DNA of 64,000 nucleotides from Alteromonas marina (GTDB taxonomy: Bacteria; Pseudomonadota; Gammaproteobacteria; Enterobacterales; Alteromonadaceae). The notes beneath the pieces were generated by a model that was given only the letters and a program-made list of their open reading frames with translations, made no database searches and had not been told where the DNA came from. The stretch spans positions 82,831-146,830 of the forward strand of contig NZ_JWLW01000010.1 in assembly GCF_000808575.1 (NCBI RefSeq), written 5' to 3'. The number at the start of each line of letters is the position of its first letter. Position 1 is the first letter of the stretch. Of this stretch, positions 54,225 through 63,835 are shown piece after piece. The translations under genes and the position numbers were made by a program.

Positions 54225-55409
54225 CTATGAACTCTCAGCAACTTCAATAAGATCGAATGTAGTGGCTTCGTCACCTTTTACCATCACCTGACATTGACCC
54301 CAGCTTTGTGGAATATGCCAAACGTGAGCCTCGGCCACGGTAAACTTTTCTCGGTGAGAGTCACAGCGAACTTCTACAGTATCAAGCTCGCCCTGTATGT
54401 TATTAAAAGCAAACTTATTTCTCACCAGCGTATGGAACCAACGACCGTTGTCTCCCATGCTTACGGGTACTTGAAGATTTTTCTCAGACGCAATAGATGT
54501 TTCAATCTGATTGACTATTGCGGCAATTTCGTCAATACGCGGTTGTTGCTCATCCATTTCTTGAAGCCTGCTGTACGATTTTAGGGCGTCGGCGTAATAT
54601 CCACGCTGCGCATCAAGAAGTATTTTCCTCTGAAGTATGTAAGCCACATAATCGTCATCAAAAACGGCATTGTTAAAACGCTTTTGTCCATTACTGGAAA
54701 GTAATCGCGTCAGGCTTTTCGCTTCTCTTTCAATGTCGCTTTGTTCTCTTGCAATCCGTGACTCCAAATTGAGCAACCACGCATTCTCGTACCGATTTAA
54801 CGTGTCCCAACTCAATAGCTCTTTAAGAGCCTCGTCTGCCGCCTCAACATTACCTGCTTTGAATATTTCATCTGCGTTTTTATAAGCTTTAATAAATTTG
54901 CGGGTGGCCCCCGTTTTTCCACCGATAGTGAAATCCAATTGAACAGCTTGGTGGCATTGCTGAGTGGGTTCACCGTCTTTTATTGCTGGGTCATACTGCC
55001 ACTTTTTAACGGCTGATAGGGCACTTCGCTTGAAAGAAGGGCTTCCGAAAAAATCCTCTACCACAGGGTCTTTTACTCTGCCTTCTTCATCAATAACGTA
55101 ACTTAGTCTAACCCAGCCTTCACGGCCTCTTCTCACTGCAAGAGAAGGATATCTCGGGTTAACGCGCTCTAACGGAGTCGCGGGTTTAAATGCACTTATG
55201 CGCACAACTTCATTGGCTTTCGCTTCAGCTAGGGCTTTTTCTTCAACCTCATCGCAGGGAATGCTTAATTCTTGCGCCACTGCGATACTTGTGTAAGCAG
55301 TGGTCAGTAATATGAATAACGCTAATGACAGTGTTTTTTGCTTAGCTTGTTGCCCGTGTACTTTTTGGACACTATTCCGTTTCGCTTTATTCGATGTTGT
55401 TTTTATCAT
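54225..55409 (-). CDS. Periplasmic protein with TonB C-terminal domain and helical repeats
   Basis: 394 residues from ATG 55409 (TAAGG is 9 bases away; the ATG at 55418 touches it). A basic tail is followed by a hydrophobic segment LSLALFILLTTAYTSIAVAQ, a signal peptide or anchor. Residues about 80-165 are a TonB_C domain: NPRYPSLAVRRGREGWVRLSYVIDEEGRV, SPSFKRSALSAVKKWQYDPA. The rest is TPR-like helices and a C-terminal beta region. It lacks the Pro-rich spacer of TonB and has no exbBD beside it, so energy transduction is doubtful. A cell-wall or outer-membrane adaptor is possible. Confidence 0.75.
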   Translation of the reverse strand: MIKTTSNKAKRNSVQKVHGQQAKQKTLSLALFILLTTAYTSIAVAQELSIPCDEVEEKALAEAKANEVVRISAFKPATPLERVNPRYPSLAVRRGREGWVRLSYVIDEEGRVKDPVVEDFFGSPSFKRSALSAVKKWQYDPAIKDGEPTQQCHQAVQLDFTIGGKTGATRKFIKAYKNADEIFKAGNVEAADEALKELLSWDTLNRYENAWLLNLESRIAREQSDIEREAKSLTRLLSSNGQKRFNNAVFDDDYVAYILQRKILLDAQRGYYADALKSYSRLQEMDEQQPRIDEIAAIVNQIETSIASEKNLQVPVSMGDNGRWFHTLVRNKFAFNNIQGELDTVEVRCDSHREKFTVAEAHVWHIPQSWGQCQVMVKGDEATTFDLIEVAESS

Positions 55410-55454
55410 CACTATCATCCTTAATAAAATTTCAAACTATCGCAGCGATATAAA

Positions 55455-56537
55455 CTATTTTTTCCGTGAGGAAGTTTCAAGTGAGGCATCAGGAACATTT
55501 TTGATCATCATTTGCTCCTTGCGCTTGGTCATCATTTTAGCCAGCCGGCGCATACTCACTGTTGTATCCTTTTCGTCTACAATATCGACACCCAACAAGC
55601 GTTCCAGCAAATCTTCTAAAGTTAAAACGCCTTCTAAACCACCGTACTCGTCGACTACCAGCAACATATGTACGTGCTTAGTTATAAAGTGCTCGAAGGT
55701 GACTGACAGCGGCATTGTGTTTAACACAGTAACCATGTCTTTGGCGTATTCTGAAAGTGGCTTATCCGTATTTCCTCTGGCTTGTGCCACCAATAAATCA
55801 GAACGCATAACAAATCCAGTAATGTTTTCTGAGTCGCTGTCTTCAAATACGGGGATACGGGAGAATTCGATATTGGCGTGCTTGTGGAAAAAGCCTTCTA
55901 CCGTCATCGACTCAGATACTTTAAACAGCGCCGTGCGGTGGGTAATTGCGTCTTTCACTTTCAGCTCGTGCAAGCTTAACAAGCTTTGTAGAAACGCCGC
56001 TTCGTGGTTAGCTAGTTGACCTTCCTGCCCCGATAACTCTGCCATGGCGTGTAGCTCACTACGGCTTAACCCGCGAAGTGGGCTGTCTTCTTTAAAGCCT
56101 TTCGTCATTAGCTCAGACATTTTAACGAACGGCATAAGTACAATTGAAAGGTATTTAAGAAAATATGCGGTTACTGGCGCTAGTGTTCGCCAATAGGTTG
56201 CGCCAAGTGTTTTAGGGATAATTTCAGAAAAAATAAGAATAAGGAGTGTAAGGACTGCTGAAATAACGCCTAGATAGGCATCACCAAATACTGCGGCCGC
56301 TTGCGCACCTGCGCCTGCTGCACCCATAGTATGAGCGATAGTGTTCAGCGTTAATATTGCAGATAAAGGCGTATTTATATTATCGGTTTGCTTACGTAGT
56401 AGCGCACCACTGGCTTTGCCCTCTTTCTCTAACACAGAGATATAAGCAGACGAAACACTCAGAATCACAGCCTCTGCAATGGAGCACAAAAAAGAAAAGC
56501 CCAGTGCAATGAAGACGTACACAATAAGTAAAAGCAT
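55455..56537 (-). CDS. CNNM/CBS-domain membrane protein (DUF21)
   Basis: 360 residues. The DUF21/CNNM part (1-175) has three to four membrane helices and FLCSIAEAVILSVSSAYI, LTLNTIAHTMGAAGAGAQAAAVFG and LIFSEIIPKTLGA, in which the polar motif is linked to Mg2+ transport. Two CBS motifs follow (about 200-320): ISRIPVFEDSDSENITGFVMRSDLL and LLVVDEYGGLEGVLTLEDLLERLLG. The usual C-terminal CorC_HlyC domain is missing. Related proteins move Mg2+ or other divalent cations. It is upstream of and co-directional with the TonB-C gene. Confidence 0.88.
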   Translation of the reverse strand: MLLLIVYVFIALGFSFLCSIAEAVILSVSSAYISVLEKEGKASGALLRKQTDNINTPLSAILTLNTIAHTMGAAGAGAQAAAVFGDAYLGVISAVLTLLILIFSEIIPKTLGATYWRTLAPVTAYFLKYLSIVLMPFVKMSELMTKGFKEDSPLRGLSRSELHAMAELSGQEGQLANHEAAFLQSLLSLHELKVKDAITHRTALFKVSESMTVEGFFHKHANIEFSRIPVFEDSDSENITGFVMRSDLLVAQARGNTDKPLSEYAKDMVTVLNTMPLSVTFEHFITKHVHMLLVVDEYGGLEGVLTLEDLLERLLGVDIVDEKDTTVSMRRLAKMMTKRKEQMMIKNVPDASLETSSRKK

Positions 56538-56684
56538 GTAGTTATTCCAAGCGTCCTTGTAGGTTTAAACGCGTTTTAATTTTAATAAGTTGAACGACTA
56601 TTATGGATAATAAAGCGGGATATACAAGCGCTCTATGGATATCATTTGAGCGCTTAATTATGAAAGGCATCCGCTGGGCTACTG

Positions 56685-57851
56685 TTAGCCGCAGCACGCC
56701 GAATGTTGTTCTTGGTTATGACGGTGTTGCTGCAGCTTTTTCAGACCCAGCCTCAACATTAACCCCGCCAATAAAATCGCGCATAGCCAATAAATCACCT
56801 GAACGTCTGCACCGTGCTCATGAACATGGCTTTGCGTTTTGAGCATAGAGGCTAAAGAAAACGAAGATACTAGGTAGTTCAGTGCGTAACCAAAGCCAAT
56901 ACTCGCAGAGATAACACTGAACAAGTAAAGCGCTAATGTTCGCGTGCCCATTTCTTGTTTGATCATGCCCATGGTTGATACGTTAGTGGCAGGCCCTGCC
57001 ATTAAAAACACTAAAACAGCGCCGGGCGATAACCCAGCCGCAAGAAACCCCACCGCAAGTGGCGTTGACGCTGTGGCACATATGTACATAGGAATGCCGA
57101 TTAGCGCCATCACTAGCATGGCGACTACGCCATCACCCCATTGCGTTAGAAAGTCGGTGGGTACCCACGTTTTAATTGCCGCGGCAAGTGCTAAACCAAT
57201 TAATAACCATATCACTATGTCTTCAAGTAACTTGCCACTGGCATATGAAAGCACGCTTGTGATTTTCGAAGGCGAAGACTCGTGTTTAGGCTTGTCTGTG
57301 CTTTCATGGTTATGAGCATGTGTTTTTTCGCTTGCACAACAGGAAGTGCTGGCCTGTATTTGCGGTTCTAGTTTAGGTGCTTGCTTTGACCCACAGCACG
57401 ATGACTCTGTCACCTTAGACTGTCGTTGTTGATTTTCTTCTTCTGCGAAAAAACGTACCATCAAACCAGCATAAATGGCGCTTGTAATGGCCGCGATGGG
57501 TCTAACAATGGCATAAAGAGGTCCGAGCAATGCGTAAGACACAGAGACACTGTCTACGCCAGTTTCGGGCGTAGACACCAAAAAAGATATCGTTGAAGAC
57601 TTAGAAGCACCACTTCGGCGCAAACCAAGCGCAGCAGGAATAACGCCACATGAACAAAGTGGCAAAGGCGCGCCGATAATAGCTGCTTTGCTGATAGAGC
57701 CAAATGATGCGCTACCCATGTGCTTTTCAAGAAAAGAAACAGGCACTAGCTCGTGCATCACTCCTGCGACCAGTAAACCCAATAGCAGCCATGGCGCTGA
57801 TTCCATGAACAACGCTAGAAAATTTTGTCCTAGTAAAATGATATCTGACAC
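56685..57851 (-). CDS. Metal permease of the SO_0444 / UPF0718 (DUF318) family
   Basis: 388 residues from GTG 57851, which follows AGAGAGG; a GTG at 57920 would add 23 residues with no match. Eight to ten hydrophobic segments, with the core motif GAPLPLCSCGVIPAALGLRRSGASKSSTISFLVSTPETG and a matching late block IGIPMYICATASTPLAVGFLAAGLSPGAVLVFLMAGPATN. A central loop is rich in Cys and His (SSCCGSK, SCCASEKTHAHNHE) and the tail ends HSACCG, likely metal-binding. The family exports Cu or Zn in some species and assists As in others. Confidence 0.85.
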   Translation of the reverse strand: MSDIILLGQNFLALFMESAPWLLLGLLVAGVMHELVPVSFLEKHMGSASFGSISKAAIIGAPLPLCSCGVIPAALGLRRSGASKSSTISFLVSTPETGVDSVSVSYALLGPLYAIVRPIAAITSAIYAGLMVRFFAEEENQQRQSKVTESSCCGSKQAPKLEPQIQASTSCCASEKTHAHNHESTDKPKHESSPSKITSVLSYASGKLLEDIVIWLLIGLALAAAIKTWVPTDFLTQWGDGVVAMLVMALIGIPMYICATASTPLAVGFLAAGLSPGAVLVFLMAGPATNVSTMGMIKQEMGTRTLALYLFSVISASIGFGYALNYLVSSFSLASMLKTQSHVHEHGADVQVIYWLCAILLAGLMLRLGLKKLQQHRHNQEQHSACCG

Positions 57852-58004
57852 ATAGCCTCTCTTGTAACCCTGACATAGCTGCCTTACTTGCAGACATACA
57901 TTACTCGTGTACAAAGTCACGTAGCCTTAACCACTATAAATAGTAACAGATATAAAGTGCGACAGAAAATCAACAAAACTGATTAGGTCAATTGCAGAAG
58001 CATA

Positions 58005-58031
58005 AAAATGGCCAGCACAAATGTACTGGCC
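58005..58031 (-). terminator. Terminator of cstA
   Basis: On the minus strand GGCCAGTAC-ATTT-GTGCTGGCC is followed by ATTTTTATG. Confidence 0.7.
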
Positions 58032-58119
58032 GAATGTTGACTATCTCGAGAGTGTGCTTTTTAAACTCAGAGGTCAACCATGAAACATCGAATCAGTGCT
58101 CAATTAGCCATTAAGCTGC

Positions 58120-59796
58120 TTATTCTTGTGTTGCGTTTCCTTTTTTAAGCTTAGACACTACAGAGAAAGCTTCGAGCATAACGAGTACCGAAACAACCAG
58201 CACGACTGCATCTAAGAACACCAGCAAGTAATTTCCTTCTACGTAGTACTCTTTAAGCTTTATCAGGCCAGCAAAGAAAGCCATGATCAATACAAATACC
58301 ATAGGTATTAGCGTATACCTTGCGGGGCGGCCCAGCTTGATCAACATAACCGATATAACTAGTAGGGTAAGACTAGCTAGGATTTGGTTAGTCGAACCAA
58401 ATAAGGGCCATATGATCATACCGCCGCTACCTGACGCACCGCCTGCACCAAATGCAAGTAATAAACAGCAGCCAACCGCCACAAGGGTCGCTATAACGCC
58501 GTTTTTCAGTGCACCAATAGAATAGATATCGCCCCACTCTTGTATGATGTAGCGTTGTAAGCGTACACCTGAATCCATCGTAGTACCTGCAAACAGAACA
58601 ACCATTACAGCAAGGATCGTTGAAGAAAAATCTACTGGCAATCCCCAGCCTTGCTGAATAAGGTTTGCTCCACCAGTGATAAACGCGCCAACACTGCCAG
58701 CGCCTAGGTGACTGTATACTTCATGCCACTCTTCAGGTGATGCAGCAAACGCGACGCCACTTACTGCGACTATGGTAATAAGCGCAAGTGAACCTTCACC
58801 GATAGCGCCCAAGTAACCAACAAAGCGCGCATCAGTCTCTTTGTCTAGCTGCTTAGAGCTAGTGCCTGAAGATACAATGCCGTGGAAACCAGAAACCGCA
58901 CCACACGCAATGGTAACGAACAGCAATGGAATGAGACTTGGTGAATCTACCGCAGTTTGCGTGTTAAATGCTGGCGCAGTGATATCTGGCATGGCAAAGA
59001 ATACCGCACCGTAAAGCAAGAATAAGCCAACAAGCAGCTGCATACCGTTAATGAAGTCACGTGGCTGTAGCAACATCCAAACTGGCAGTAGGGAGGCAAT
59101 AGCAGCGTAAACAAAGAGAATTATGATCCAATTTGCTTTGTCGGCTAGACCAAACATAGTTTCTGGCAAACTTAGTGGGATATAGCTACCTGCATATACC
59201 GAAGCGTAGAGCACAATAATGCCAACAATACACAAAGGAATAAGGCTGAAGTTACGCTTTAATAACTGACCGATAATCAAGGCAACTGCAATCGCCATCC
59301 ACGCAGGGAAAACCGCATTGGGCTGAGAAACAAAAGAATTAGCGATAACAACACCGAACACAGCGTTAACCATAAGCAGGACTAGGAATATTACTATCAT
59401 GAAAAGCGCACGGGAGCGTTTACCGATAACGCTCTCAGAGAGCGCTCCCATGGATTTGCCTTTGTGACGAGCGCTTGCCCATAGCGCGCCCATATCGTGG
59501 ACGCCGGCAAACAAGATCGTGCCGAAGACAACCCAAAGTACGGCAGGAACCCAGCCCCAGTAAACTGCGATTGCAGGCCCTACTATGGGTGCTGCGCCTG
59601 CTACTGAGGTAAAATGATGGCCCCATAACACTACTTTATTGGTAGGAACAAAGTCGACACCATCTTGCATGGTATGGGCTGGGGTTACAAAACTATCATC
59701 CAATTTGAATATGCGGCTCGCAATAAATTTTGAATAGACGAACCAACCGAGCAACATTCCAATGATGCCCAGTATCACTATGGCAATAGACTGCAT
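58120..59796 (-). CDS. cstA: CstA-family pyruvate/peptide transporter (carbon starvation protein)
   Basis: 558 residues. About 14-16 hydrophobic segments. Signature VPTNKVVLWGHHFTSVAGAAPIVGPAIAVYWGWVPA, then GSLALIT, GFHGIVSSGTSSKQ and MDSGVRLQRYIIQEWG. E. coli CstA and BtsT (about 700 residues) take up pyruvate and, on starvation, peptides; this is a shorter member. No CRP site or yjiX-like gene is evident beside it. Confidence 0.93.
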   Translation of the reverse strand: MQSIAIVILGIIGMLLGWFVYSKFIASRIFKLDDSFVTPAHTMQDGVDFVPTNKVVLWGHHFTSVAGAAPIVGPAIAVYWGWVPAVLWVVFGTILFAGVHDMGALWASARHKGKSMGALSESVIGKRSRALFMIVIFLVLLMVNAVFGVVIANSFVSQPNAVFPAWMAIAVALIIGQLLKRNFSLIPLCIVGIIVLYASVYAGSYIPLSLPETMFGLADKANWIIILFVYAAIASLLPVWMLLQPRDFINGMQLLVGLFLLYGAVFFAMPDITAPAFNTQTAVDSPSLIPLLFVTIACGAVSGFHGIVSSGTSSKQLDKETDARFVGYLGAIGEGSLALITIVAVSGVAFAASPEEWHEVYSHLGAGSVGAFITGGANLIQQGWGLPVDFSSTILAVMVVLFAGTTMDSGVRLQRYIIQEWGDIYSIGALKNGVIATLVAVGCCLLLAFGAGGASGSGGMIIWPLFGSTNQILASLTLLVISVMLIKLGRPARYTLIPMVFVLIMAFFAGLIKLKEYYVEGNYLLVFLDAVVLVVSVLVMLEAFSVVSKLKKGNATQE

Positions 59797-60109
59797 TTTA
59801 TTATCCTAATATTGTTTTTCTAAGGCCTTTGAAGTTTTAGCATGTATCAAAGCTTAAAAGGCCCAAGTCTGTCTTTTAACATTAAACCATTTGTCGCCAT
59901 GGTTTAACGCCATTGTAAGACTAAAGTCTAATTCTGACGTAGTTTTTTCCAACTCTTCATACCACTTGGTTAATTTTTTACGACTCGCATTCGCACAAGC
60001 TTGAGTCAAAACGGTTACTTAACGTAAATTTTGGTCAAATAAGAAATCAGTACTTTAAATAAGATGTATTCTCGTTTATAACTACGCCTTTTTTGGGGCG
60101 GATAAAAAT
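59797..60109. other. Divergent intergenic region, cstA and PepSY-like gene
   Basis: 313 AT-rich bases. Promoters for both genes must lie here. No gene, repeat copy or strong hairpin is seen. Confidence 0.4.
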
Positions 60110-60628
60110 ATGGCATCACCTAAATTTCACATGGCTTTTCGCAAATACCACCGTTGGCTTGGTTTTTTTCTCGCAGGCATAATGGGTGTATACGCTATCA
60201 GCGGCATTCTTTTAATTTTTCGCCCTACCGATATATTAAAGTACGAACAAGTCCAGACTAAGCAATTCGAAGCAAACCTATCAGGTGAAGAATTGCTGCC
60301 TTTGCTCAAAATGAGAGGCAGTAAAGTCACCAGTGAAAATGTAGACGAAGTCGTACTTAATGTGGGCCAGTACAATAAAGCTACGGGTGAAGCCACTATC
60401 ACCAAAAAAGACTATCCTATCGTTCTGTCTAAAATGGTGAAACTGCACAAAGCAACAAATAATAGCCCTCTCTTTTGGCTTAATATTAGCTTTGGCATAG
60501 GCCTGCTGTTTTTTGTGATTTCCGCGTTTTTGATGTTTGTTCCCAAACTCCCCATGTACAAGAACGGGCTTAAAATTGCCGGTATTGGAGCTATCGTTAC
60601 CGTAATAACAGTAATCTTTGGTTCGTAA
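60110..60628 (+). CDS. PepSY-TM-like membrane protein
   Basis: 172 residues. FRKYHRWLGFFLAGIMGVYAISGILLIFRP is the PepSY_TM opening (KYHRWLG, helix 1). A periplasmic part (about 40-115) precedes two more helices (LFWLNISFGIGLLFFVISAFLMF and the final LKIAGIGAIVTVITVIFG). VKLHKATNNSPLFW is a second family block. PepSY_TM proteins accompany iron or redox functions; some reduce ferric siderophores. No partner is next to it. Confidence 0.75.
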   Translation: MASPKFHMAFRKYHRWLGFFLAGIMGVYAISGILLIFRPTDILKYEQVQTKQFEANLSGEELLPLLKMRGSKVTSENVDEVVLNVGQYNKATGEATITKKDYPIVLSKMVKLHKATNNSPLFWLNISFGIGLLFFVISAFLMFVPKLPMYKNGLKIAGIGAIVTVITVIFGS

Positions 60629-60745
60629 ATTTTGCTTTGTAGTGTTTATTTCGTAGTGGTGGCTCCGAAATATTCGTTTAGTTAAGCCTGTGTAATGGCC
60701 CGCTTGGTACGCATACTGAAAGGTATGCGTACTGGCTAATTAGAA

Positions 60746-61765
60746 TCAGTTGGCAGAAAGAAAAAACGATTTCATCGTTCTATAAGTCGTTTCAGACTCG
60801 GGTGTTTTATAGAAAATCAAATATTCGGCATGAGATAGCCCTTCAAAAATTTCTATTTGCGCAACACCTCCGCTATCACGTATTGCACGACTCACCCTTA
60901 CCGTATCGCTTAGAAACATGTCTCGCGTCCCAGTCACTAGCAATGTTGGTGGGAAGGCTTCAAACGAACCGTAAAGTGGAGATATAGCCGAGTCTGTTAG
61001 TGCTATTTTGCCAGCATATAGTTTGGCGGCAGCTTCAAGTGTTCCATCGTAGGTCACTAACACACCGTCTATACCCTCATTTATATAAAGACTGTCGCTG
61101 GTTTTGGTAAGGTCGGCCCATGGCGTTCCTGCATATACAGCTTTAGGTAGAGGACTTTTACTGGTGATAAGAGACTGAACTAGTGAAAGGACCAGACTAC
61201 CTCCCGCAGATGTTCCACCCACAAATACATTTCCCTTACCAGCTTGGTCGAGTAAAGCATTGTAGACTGCAACTACGTCATTCAGTGCGGCTGGAAAAGG
61301 AAACGTTGGTGGCATCCTATAGTCAACGCTGTACACCACAATGCCTAACCTTTCAGCGACAAGCAGCCCTTCTTCAATGCTCGGTAAACCACCAAAAAGG
61401 ACAAACGCCCCACCATGAATATCTAAATAAACTTTATCTTCAAATTCAGGCGTAATCATTTTAGGTGTCAACTTGCGCACTACAACATCATTTATATTCA
61501 TAAGCTCAACATCTACGTTAAGCTCTTTCTTCATCTTTTTGATTTTTTTCTTCTGCTCGCTATTTCTAGCGTGAACATAGTTTCTCCACTCTTCATTATT
61601 ACGAGGCGTACTCGCTATTACTTCTTCTTTGGTGAAGTGGGGAAATGCTGAGATGCTTTCTATCAGCGCCTTGCTGGCTGCTTGGGGTAGTGGGGGCTTA
61701 TTATTTTGCATAGGTCTTGTAGTAGCTAATGTAGTAGGAGTAAACAAGAATATAAGTACGTACAT
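60746..61765 (-). CDS. Alpha/beta hydrolase of the hormone-sensitive lipase type
   Basis: 339 residues. DIHGGAFVLFGG is the oxyanion-hole block (HGGG in most members) and GGTSAGGSL the nucleophile elbow (GDSAGG-like). The acid is in GTRDMFLSD and the His in GLSHAEYL. The N-terminus has a hydrophobic 15-residue stretch that may be a secretion signal; the residues after 30 form a charged cap region. Esterase on short acyl chains is the family expectation; substrate unknown. Confidence 0.85.
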   Translation of the reverse strand: MYVLIFLFTPTTLATTRPMQNNKPPLPQAASKALIESISAFPHFTKEEVIASTPRNNEEWRNYVHARNSEQKKKIKKMKKELNVDVELMNINDVVVRKLTPKMITPEFEDKVYLDIHGGAFVLFGGLPSIEEGLLVAERLGIVVYSVDYRMPPTFPFPAALNDVVAVYNALLDQAGKGNVFVGGTSAGGSLVLSLVQSLITSKSPLPKAVYAGTPWADLTKTSDSLYINEGIDGVLVTYDGTLEAAAKLYAGKIALTDSAISPLYGSFEAFPPTLLVTGTRDMFLSDTVRVSRAIRDSGGVAQIEIFEGLSHAEYLIFYKTPESETTYRTMKSFFLSAN

Positions 61766-62087
61766 CAGTAGGTCTATAATTTTATAATGAATAAACGCCT
61801 GACATTGATAAGTAGCTTTCTATAAGAATAACGTTACGTGAACAGAGATGAATACCAATCCGCATAGATAGTTTCCCACGCGGACGGGCAAGTTTAAAAC
61901 CTAGATGCGTATTTCCTGATTGCTTAAAAAAACCGGACCAAGTACAGGTTATATCTAGATTGCATTTTGCTACGCTAGATTATAATTTAGTCACCACTAT
62001 TCAAAGTATTACGATTTTTTCAAAAGCGAAGGGATATAAAATCGCACGCTTTAACCAATTATTAAGTACATAACCTTAGGGATGAAG
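61766..62087. other. Intergenic region before the TraB/GumN gene
   Basis: About 320 bases, with one copy of the dispersed repeat (61850-61873) and a GTTTCCCACGCGGACGGG stretch after it. No gene is seen. Confidence 0.45.
61850..61873 (+). repeat. Dispersed intergenic repeat, copy 5
   Basis: TACCAATCCGCATAGATAG is closest to the consensus TACCARTCYGNATAGATA. Confidence 0.55.
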
Positions 62088-62975
62088 ATGAAAAGCTTTT
62101 CTATACACAAACTCCTGTTCTCATTAGGGCTCGCTGTATCTACGGTGACTTCTGCTATAGCCGACAATGAAAGCCAAACGACCGTCTGGAAAGTGTCTAA
62201 TGGTGAAGATGCCGTATATGTAGGTGGCACTATTCATATTTTACCCATTTCTGAATTCCCACTGCCAAGTGAATTCACCGATGTCTATGAGCAAGCAGAC
62301 ACACTAGTGTTCGAAGTCAAAATGCCAGATCCGACAGATATTGAAGGCCAAAAGAAAATGATGGCAGGGCTCGCGTATGAAGAAGGCAAGTCCCTTAAAG
62401 ATGATGTTTCAGAACAAACTTATCAAGCGCTTAATAGTTACCTTAATAACTTTGGCGCTACTGCGGATCAGTTAGCTCAATTCAAGCCAGGCATGGTGGC
62501 ATCAATGCTAGTTGCTATGGAAGCACAACGCTCTCAGATGGCTGGGCAAGGAGTGGATGCTTACTTCATGCAGTTAGCGGCACGTGACGGTAAAGCAAGC
62601 GAATACTTAGAATCACTAGATTTTCAAATCAACATGCTGGCCAACATGGGCGCAGGCGAGGAAGACCGCCTTATCTCTGAAACATTGGAAACCTTACCAG
62701 AGCTAAAAGAAATGCTACAAAGCACCATTAAGGCATGGAGACACGGTGACACTGAACAAATTGATGAGTTAGTAGTAGATACATTCAAACGTGAATCTCC
62801 TACTTCTTATGATGATGTGTTCACTAAACGTAACCAAAACTGGCTACCTCAAATCGAAGCTATGTTCGGCGATGAAGATCAAGAGTTCGTTTTAGTGGGT
62901 GCTGGACATTTAGTGGGCGATGACAGCGTAATTGCTCTACTAGAAGCTAAAGGTTACAAAATAGAGCAAATGTAG
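62088..62975 (+). CDS. TraB/GumN-family exported protein
   Basis: 295 residues from ATG 62088 (AGGG is 6 bases away; ATG 62082 touches it). Signal peptide ends AIA. The family hallmark is VYVGGTIHILP near the N-terminus and EFVLVGAGHLVGDDSVIALLEAKGY near the C-terminus: two G-x-H motifs flank a helical middle. Members such as TIKI and GumN-like proteins are thought to be metal-dependent peptidases. Activity here is inferred. Followed by its own terminator. Confidence 0.88.
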   Translation: MKSFSIHKLLFSLGLAVSTVTSAIADNESQTTVWKVSNGEDAVYVGGTIHILPISEFPLPSEFTDVYEQADTLVFEVKMPDPTDIEGQKKMMAGLAYEEGKSLKDDVSEQTYQALNSYLNNFGATADQLAQFKPGMVASMLVAMEAQRSQMAGQGVDAYFMQLAARDGKASEYLESLDFQINMLANMGAGEEDRLISETLETLPELKEMLQSTIKAWRHGDTEQIDELVVDTFKRESPTSYDDVFTKRNQNWLPQIEAMFGDEDQEFVLVGAGHLVGDDSVIALLEAKGYKIEQM

Positions 62976-63004
62976 ATCAGGATAAGCCTATAACCTTCAC
63001 CATT

Positions 63005-63030
63005 AAGCTAGGCATTATCCTAGCTTTTTA
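63005..63030 (+). terminator. Terminator of the TraB/GumN gene
   Basis: AAGCTAGG-CATTAT-CCTAGCTTTTTA, stem and T-run. Confidence 0.82.
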
Positions 63031-63045
63031 TACCTAAGTTCCCTC

Positions 63046-63073
63046 AAAATAGACCTTAGCTAAAGTCTATTTT
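63046..63073. repeat. Perfect 9-base inverted repeat upstream of the pilin gene
   Basis: AAAATAGAC (63046-63054) and GTCTATTTT (63065-63073) around CTTAGCTAAA. It could be an operator for the pilin gene or a second, weaker terminator. Confidence 0.5.
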
Positions 63074-63144
63074 AAAACGCTTTTTCAATGATATACAATT
63101 TGGTTGTACACTTAACGAGTTAGGGCAAGATAGGACTAGAAGGT

Positions 63145-63615
63145 ATGCAGAGTAAAACGAAAGGTTTCACTCTCATAGAGTTAATTATAGTAATTGTCAT
63201 TATTGGCATACTTGCTGTCACCGCTGCGCCTAAACTTTTAAATATTCAAAAAGACGCGCAGGCAGGCGTACTCAAAGGCTTAAAGTCAGCTTTAGTCGCT
63301 TCTTCAGATCTTGTCTATGCTAAATCACTCCTTGAGGGGGTTGAAGGCAGCGCTGATACCACCCTATCTTCAGGTATTCGTGTACGCTATGGCTATCCTT
63401 ACGCAACACAAACGAATTTAAAGCTTGTAGCAGACTTCACCGAAGACGATTGGAAACTTACAGGCTCGGCCCCTGAAGTCATTTTTACCCTAGAAAGACA
63501 AACTAGCGGCTTTAGCAATGATGAGATTGAAGAAGACGAAGTATGCAAGCTTACTTATCGTCACCCTAACCGAGGTGAGAAGCCCACTATCACGGTCAAT
63601 AACTGTAATGCATAA
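63145..63615 (+). CDS. Type IV pilin-like protein, MSHA type
   Basis: 156 residues. Short leader MQSKTKG then FTLIELIIVIVIIGILAVTA: prepilin peptidase cuts after Gly7 and Glu5 of the mature protein is present. The C-terminus has two cysteines (EVCKLTY and VNNC) that can form the pilin D-loop disulfide. It resembles MshA/MshB-like minor pilins. No pilus assembly genes are near, so it may work with a distant system. Confidence 0.88.
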   Translation: MQSKTKGFTLIELIIVIVIIGILAVTAAPKLLNIQKDAQAGVLKGLKSALVASSDLVYAKSLLEGVEGSADTTLSSGIRVRYGYPYATQTNLKLVADFTEDDWKLTGSAPEVIFTLERQTSGFSNDEIEEDEVCKLTYRHPNRGEKPTITVNNCNA

Positions 63616-63835
63616 CGCAACCTTCCCGCAGTAACAATAGAACCGTCTCGCGCATTTCTACAGTCCTCACAAGCTTAATAGTTACGAAAGTGGAGTACTT
63701 GTTCAATCTAGAACTTTTGGCTGCACGGAAGCAGGTGCTCAGACCCCAATATAAAAGCGACGGTGGGTCAACAACCTGTTACTTCTTCTCCCCTTCAAAC
63801 TTTTTGATATGGTTTAAGCTGCGAGTGATTGTTGT

